A stretch of 64,000 nt of DNA. Source: Globodera rostochiensis (Eukaryota; Nematoda; Chromadorea; Rhabditida; Heteroderidae). Below the pieces are notes generated by a model. That model searched no databases. It was not told where the DNA came from and saw only the letters and a program-made list of their open reading frames with translations. A program made the translations under genes and the position numbers. This document shows positions 59,476-64,000 of this stretch, one piece after another. How positions within the stretch are numbered: position 1 is the first letter of the stretch; each line of letters begins with the position of its first letter. The stretch lies in NCBI GenBank assembly GCA_018350325.1, contig JAEVLN010000033.1:372001-436000 (forward strand). The letters are read 5' to 3'.

Positions 59476-62400
59476 CTATGTTCTTATTAAATTAATGGAC
59501 AAAGTGGTACAGACAGGTCCAGCATGTCGTAGCTCGTTGTCGATCGTTCTATGTATTTGTGTGCGGCAATGTCTTCGCTTAACATAAATCAAATTTTTTA
59601 TTGTAATTAAGATATTATGTAGCTTAAAAACAATGTTGCCATTTTTAATGCATATTTATTCACAAATTTACAGATTGAATCGCTTAAAAATTATAGGTAA
59701 TCATTACTGCATTTTAACGGACATCAATTGGTGAGCAGTAGAAATATCTTTTATACATTGCAAACATTCGCATTTTTATTTTATATTTTTTAAATAATAA
59801 AATTGCTTAGAATTTTTATTTAATGCTGTAAGTTTTAAAACTTTTATTTTGGGTTTTTGTTGAAAATTTTATAAATATTTTAACGACTTACAAATCGACT
59901 TGTTCATCAACCAAAATCATATTAATTTTGTGCACTTTATAAAAATAAAATTCAATAAACATATTTTATACCAAGTAACATTTACTCAGTTTATTTATTT
60001 AAAATATATAATACGAGTGAAATTATTTAAATCACATTTATTATTGTTATTAAAATTTCAAAGATGAAGATTATTTCAATTTTTATATTGTTGGATTTAA
60101 TGATAATTGATTGACCAGTAATTGTTAATTAAAATAATGTGCCGTAATGTTTTTGGCCTTGACATTTTATCCCCAAAACTGTAACCAAATTCCATATACG
60201 AGTAGCTAATAAAAAGAATGATTTTTATGTTTTTTACAATCTTAAATACATTTTTTATAACAAAATATTTTAAGACATTTAATTTATTTAAACAAAAAGC
60301 GATACTTTTTAGTCTTTTTGAGCCAATTGACCATTCCTAAAAACTGACTTGAACCATCTGTTACTTGCAATTTGGTCATTCGAGCCGTTTGCTAATTAAT
60401 TATAATTTAAAAAATCAAAGACTCCAACGTGACCAATACCGCCGTACTTTGTGTAAAGCAAAATATAGCTAATCGTTTGTGCCAAGAAGTAGCTCTTGCT
60501 TTATGTATTTAAAATGGATCAACAATAATTAATTTTTATTAATTTTTTCTGTTTACTCATTTAAATTAAAATCAATTTATCAATTCATTTGCTTGAATTT
60601 ATTAAAACAGATACAGTAACTTTCAAAATTGGTTTAGAGCTTGGCTAGTTGTTTAGTTTGTGGACTGATCAAACCGCTTTAATTTCTGTTGATAAATTAA
60701 TCAATTTTAAAATTTATTCCGATCCTTTTAGGCATTCATTTTAACAATGATCTTTTTTTATTTTAAATTTATTATTCTTATTATTTTGTCACCGATTTCA
60801 AAGTAATAATCTATTTTACAGTTTCATTGGCATTTTATTATATTTTTAATTAAGAATAAAAATATTTAAATGTACACAAGTTTTCTTCGGAAACATTGTA
60901 GACAATATTTACTATGATAAATATGCGAATAAAAGACCTGCGAAGAATTTGAGTGAAGAGGTGAGGCCGGAAGATGGTGTTGGTTATGTTTTTTAAAGTT
61001 TAAACATTGGTTATAATTATATTGGTATAAAAAGCCTGAAACCGACAGACGATTTTATTGTAAGTGAGTAAATTGCATATTCTTTTTTATCGTTAAAATT
61101 ACTTTTTACTTCAATAGTAAATGCAAACGCATAAACACGCGCATTAACGGGCTTTGCTAAAAAGTTTTTTGATGATAGTTAAACATCGTTTTGAATAAAT
61201 TAAGTATATGGCATGAAATATATTTATGTGTTAAACAAAATAAATAACATTTTCACAGTTTTTGGCATAAATTATATTTATTAAACAAAATGTTTTTACT
61301 TCATTTATTCCTTTTAGTTTAAATAAGATTGAATAAGGCACTTTAAACGCAATCGCCATCGACATGGCAAAAACACTGCAAATAGATTGTTAAGTAATTT
61401 TAAAATTAATAAATTGCATTTATTGGTTTTCGCTATATTTTAAAAATAATTCAAACTAAAGTACCTTTAATTTATATTGGTTTCTATATTGTTCAGCAAA
61501 TCCATTTCATCTAATGGAATACTCGATCAAATTTATTATGAAAAATTACTTTTGGATATAATTCATTTTTATGTATATTTTATTAAAATTTTGCAGATTT
61601 TGTAATATTTTGAATTTTTTTAGATACTTTCTTTCATTAATTAAATTTAGACTGTAGTTTTTAATTATTTTTTCTGATTCATTTATTTAGACGTAAAATA
61701 ACATCATTGAATAAAAAGATTAAATGATTTTACTAAAATAACTTTCTTTTCAAAATTCCGGCTTCTATTTTGTCTTGCGAAATTATGTTGTTCACTGTGG
61801 TGCTATCCATATTAAATATTTATTAATAACAAAAAATTTAGTAAAATTTACTCTTTTATATGTTAAATTAGGTATTAAATTATTTAATATATATTTGGTC
61901 GTTTAGACACTGTTTAATAAATATTCTTGAAAGTTTATCTCATTGTTTATATAGCATCATTTATTTCTGTTGTTATATTTATTTTGTTACGATGAAATAA
62001 TTTGACGTCTTCTTGATTGGTTGTCGTTCAGGATGTAAAAATATTTAACATAATTCAAATAGTTTATATTTAAAATTAAAATTCAAAATAAAATTGCAAA
62101 TAGCCGATTTTATTGTTTATTACGCGTAGAATTATTTATCAAAAATTAGTCAGACATTGTACTTGGTTTAAAAGCTAATTAAATCATAATGAAAAATTAA
62201 AATGAAGATTTAAACATGTTTAATTATTCTTATTACCAATTTATTGTTTTTGCATGTCAATTAAATAGCGTTTAATAAATTTCCAATGGCAATTTTATTT
62301 TTAAACACTGCAATAATAGATATCGTTTTGTAATATTTTAAATTTTTTTAGATATTTCAATAAATAAATTTAAGTTATAGTTTATTAAAATTCTTTTCTG

Positions 62401-62584
62401 ATAGATTAGTGCTAAAATTTAAGTGAATGCTTTGTTAAGGTGTTTAGTATTTAAATAATTATAATTTTCATGCCATTCTGTGTGTTTAATTTTACCCGCC
62501 AAGCAGAGCTTGGCCGCTTCCCCTCCTATATCTAGGCTAGTTGTGGCAGAAGACGGATGAGTAATACCTTAACGATATTAGAAC

Positions 62585-63482
62585 TAGTGTTCGGCACGGT
62601 ACGGTAATACCGCGGTATTTTCGGTTTTACCGCTGTGGTATTTTTACCGAAATACCGTACCGAATCATTTTTTTGGAATTTCGGTATTTTTTCGGTATTT
62701 TACCGAAATACCGTACCGAGCCATTTCTGAATACCGCGGTATTTTTCGGTATTTTGAAAAATGGATACTTTTGAACGATTTCGCTCAACTCGACACTGTT
62801 TGGTGTAGTGGTGAGTGGTGTTTCTCTTGGGGAGTCAGGTGAGTGTTCGGATCCGCACCGGTGACATTATAATTTTTGATTTCGGTAAGCATTATATGGT
62901 GGGGAAAACAAAAATTTTACGAAGATTTCGATTTTTGATAATATTTTGGTAGTGATGCATTAGAGTCGGTTCGAGTATTGAAAAATTTTGGGTCTCGTGC
63001 ATCACGAATTTTGGCAGTATTTACAAATTTTTGGAAATTTTTTTTGTTTGCTCAGCAAAATTGGAGTGAATTTTTAAGGAATGCAAATCTCAGCTTAAAG
63101 TTGAGACATTCAAATAAAATAAAATTTAAATGCAAAAAAATTTCATTTTTTAAAAATTTAAAAGTGTGAATTTTGTTAAAATTCAATTTTTCCAGGGGGT
63201 TCTCTTTTGGGTTCATCAAAAAAAGTTTCTCTTCAAACTCAATTGAAATGAATCCGGAAAACGCCGAAGCTTATTTTTCTCAACAAAACATTGCCCATTA
63301 TCAATTATAAGTATTGAATAAAAGTTTTTGTTCATTTGAAATTGCAATTCAAAATTGAAAAAAAAAACCGAATACCGATCGGTATACCGAATTTTTTTGG
63401 TCGGCATTTTTTCGGTATCGGTATTATACCGAAATACCGATACCGAATACCGAATACCGAAAAACCCATTTGCCGAACACTA
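62585..63482. mobile_element. 898-bp non-autonomous hAT-like element with TACCGAAATACC words
   Basis: Exact 8-bp duplication ATTAGAAC at 62577-62584 and 63483-63490. The terminal inverted repeat is TAGTGTTCGGCA at both ends. Subterminal arrays of ACCGAAATACCG/CGGTATTTTCGG lie at 62600-62760 and 63366-63465. The interior has no transposase but includes a tRNA-like segment at 62797-62868. Confidence 0.9.
62797..62868 (+). other. tRNA-like (Pol III A/B-box) segment inside a hAT-like element
   Basis: TTTGGTGTAGTGGTGAGTGG is A-box-like and GAGTGTTCGGATCCGC matches the B-box (GTTCGAATCC) well, with spacing close to that of a tRNA. No full cloverleaf acceptor stem is visible. Confidence 0.5.
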
Positions 63483-64000
63483 ATTAGAACCCGAACAAAG
63501 ATTCTTTATCATAATTTATATAAATAGAGTTACTAATCAGTGCGAGAATACGCGTAATATTGTTTAAATAATAAAATTTTGTTAAATAAGAAGCTATGTG
63601 TTTACAAATTGCAACGAAGCATAATTATTAATTTTATAAAAAATTGTATTTATGCATTTTAATCATAAATATAGCATTGTGGATTTTGATGTGTTTAGTT
63701 TTTTGAGTTTTTTTCAATTTTAGTATAAAATATACAGAAACTAATTTATTTAGCAAAAACTAAATACCCATTTCATGAAGCAAATTATTTGTAAACAAGA
63801 TTTTAAGCAATGATTAAATGTCTGTACCGTTTTTGATCTCTCTGTATTGCTATACATATTAAAATTGTTTTTTACTATAAATAATTAAATTTATTAAAAA
63901 TAATTCCATGTTGTTCATCCTTTCATTTGCTCGGCTTGCTCAGGCATTTTCTTGCAGTTGGTTGCGGGTGGCAACGACGGTCCTCTCTCTCTGTATGCAA

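Larger units (their letters stand above)
41344..64000. other. Gene desert of diverged duplicated AT-rich blocks
   Basis: No complete gene supported over 22.6 kb. The sequence is a patchwork of blocks that recur two to four times in the same region (listed separately), transposon remnants and hAT-like mini-elements. Short coding-looking pieces remain at 46397-46176 (minus), 57905-57795 (minus) and 60900-61000 (plus), the last with DKYANKRPAKNLSEEVRPED. Confidence 0.6.

Noticed and set aside
59494..59586. 30-codon Cys-containing ORF starting MDKVVQTGPACRSS
   Set aside because: Too short, no signal peptide, inside the repeat desert.

Overview
The window is strongly AT-rich eukaryotic DNA with short introns, and it most likely comes from a plant-parasitic tylenchid nematode of the cyst-nematode type (Globodera/Heterodera group). 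The main reasons are a SPRY-domain gene whose blocks match the SPRYSEC/RanBPM-like style (NRWDS..., [30 protein letters not shown]), several small genes with signal peptides, likely trans-splice acceptors (TTTTAG) directly before start codons, and repeated use of GC-AG introns. No bacterial, organellar or viral genes were recognised. Exon models were built by hand from reading-frame and splice-phase continuity; no transcript or database search was available.

Layout. 1.5-2.4 kb (+): weak phospholipase A2-like gene. 3.3-4.6 kb (-): clean six-exon secreted C-type-lectin-like gene. 5-7.6 kb: dispersed repeats and a polypurine tract. 8.0-8.8 kb (-): secreted protein with NPGMNPM-type repeats. 10.9-12.1 kb (-): four-exon insulin-like peptide gene. 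13.4 kb (+): small secreted ORF. 18.2-19.8 kb (+): ten-exon secreted gene of unknown family with an internal duplication. 21.2-21.6 kb (+): two-exon Lys-rich mini secreted protein. 22.2-22.8 kb (-): small secreted cysteine-rich (Ly6-like) gene. 23.9-24.2 kb (-): frameshifted chemoreceptor fragment. 24.9-29.1 kb (+): 11-exon gene with six tandem Ly6-like modules. 30.8 kb: F-box-like fragment. 31.2-32.0 kb (+): SPRY gene. 35.8-36.5 kb (-): secreted protein with two helix-turn-helix-like repeats. 37.56 kb (+): 58-aa secreted ORF. It lies 7 bp upstream of 37.75-39.53 kb (+), a large NPGLNPMV-repeat secreted protein paralogous to the 8 kb gene. 40.3-41.3 kb (+): broken serpentine chemoreceptor.

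41.3-64 kb is a gene desert made of diverged, mutually duplicated AT-rich blocks with transposon debris (RNase H, mariner).

The strongest structural observation is a set of very small non-autonomous hAT-like elements (72 bp to 1.2 kb). Each is flanked by an 8-bp target duplication and built of arrays of its own short palindromic word (for example GGTTAACCG, TACCGAAATACC, CCCGCCCGG, GGGATCCCG). Two of the large ones contain a tRNA-like A-box/B-box segment, and one has another element nested inside it.

How the genes may work together: most supported genes encode secreted or surface proteins (lectin-like, insulin-like, Ly6-like, SPRY, repeat proteins). This is consistent with a locus rich in secreted or host-interaction genes, but that functional reading is inference.
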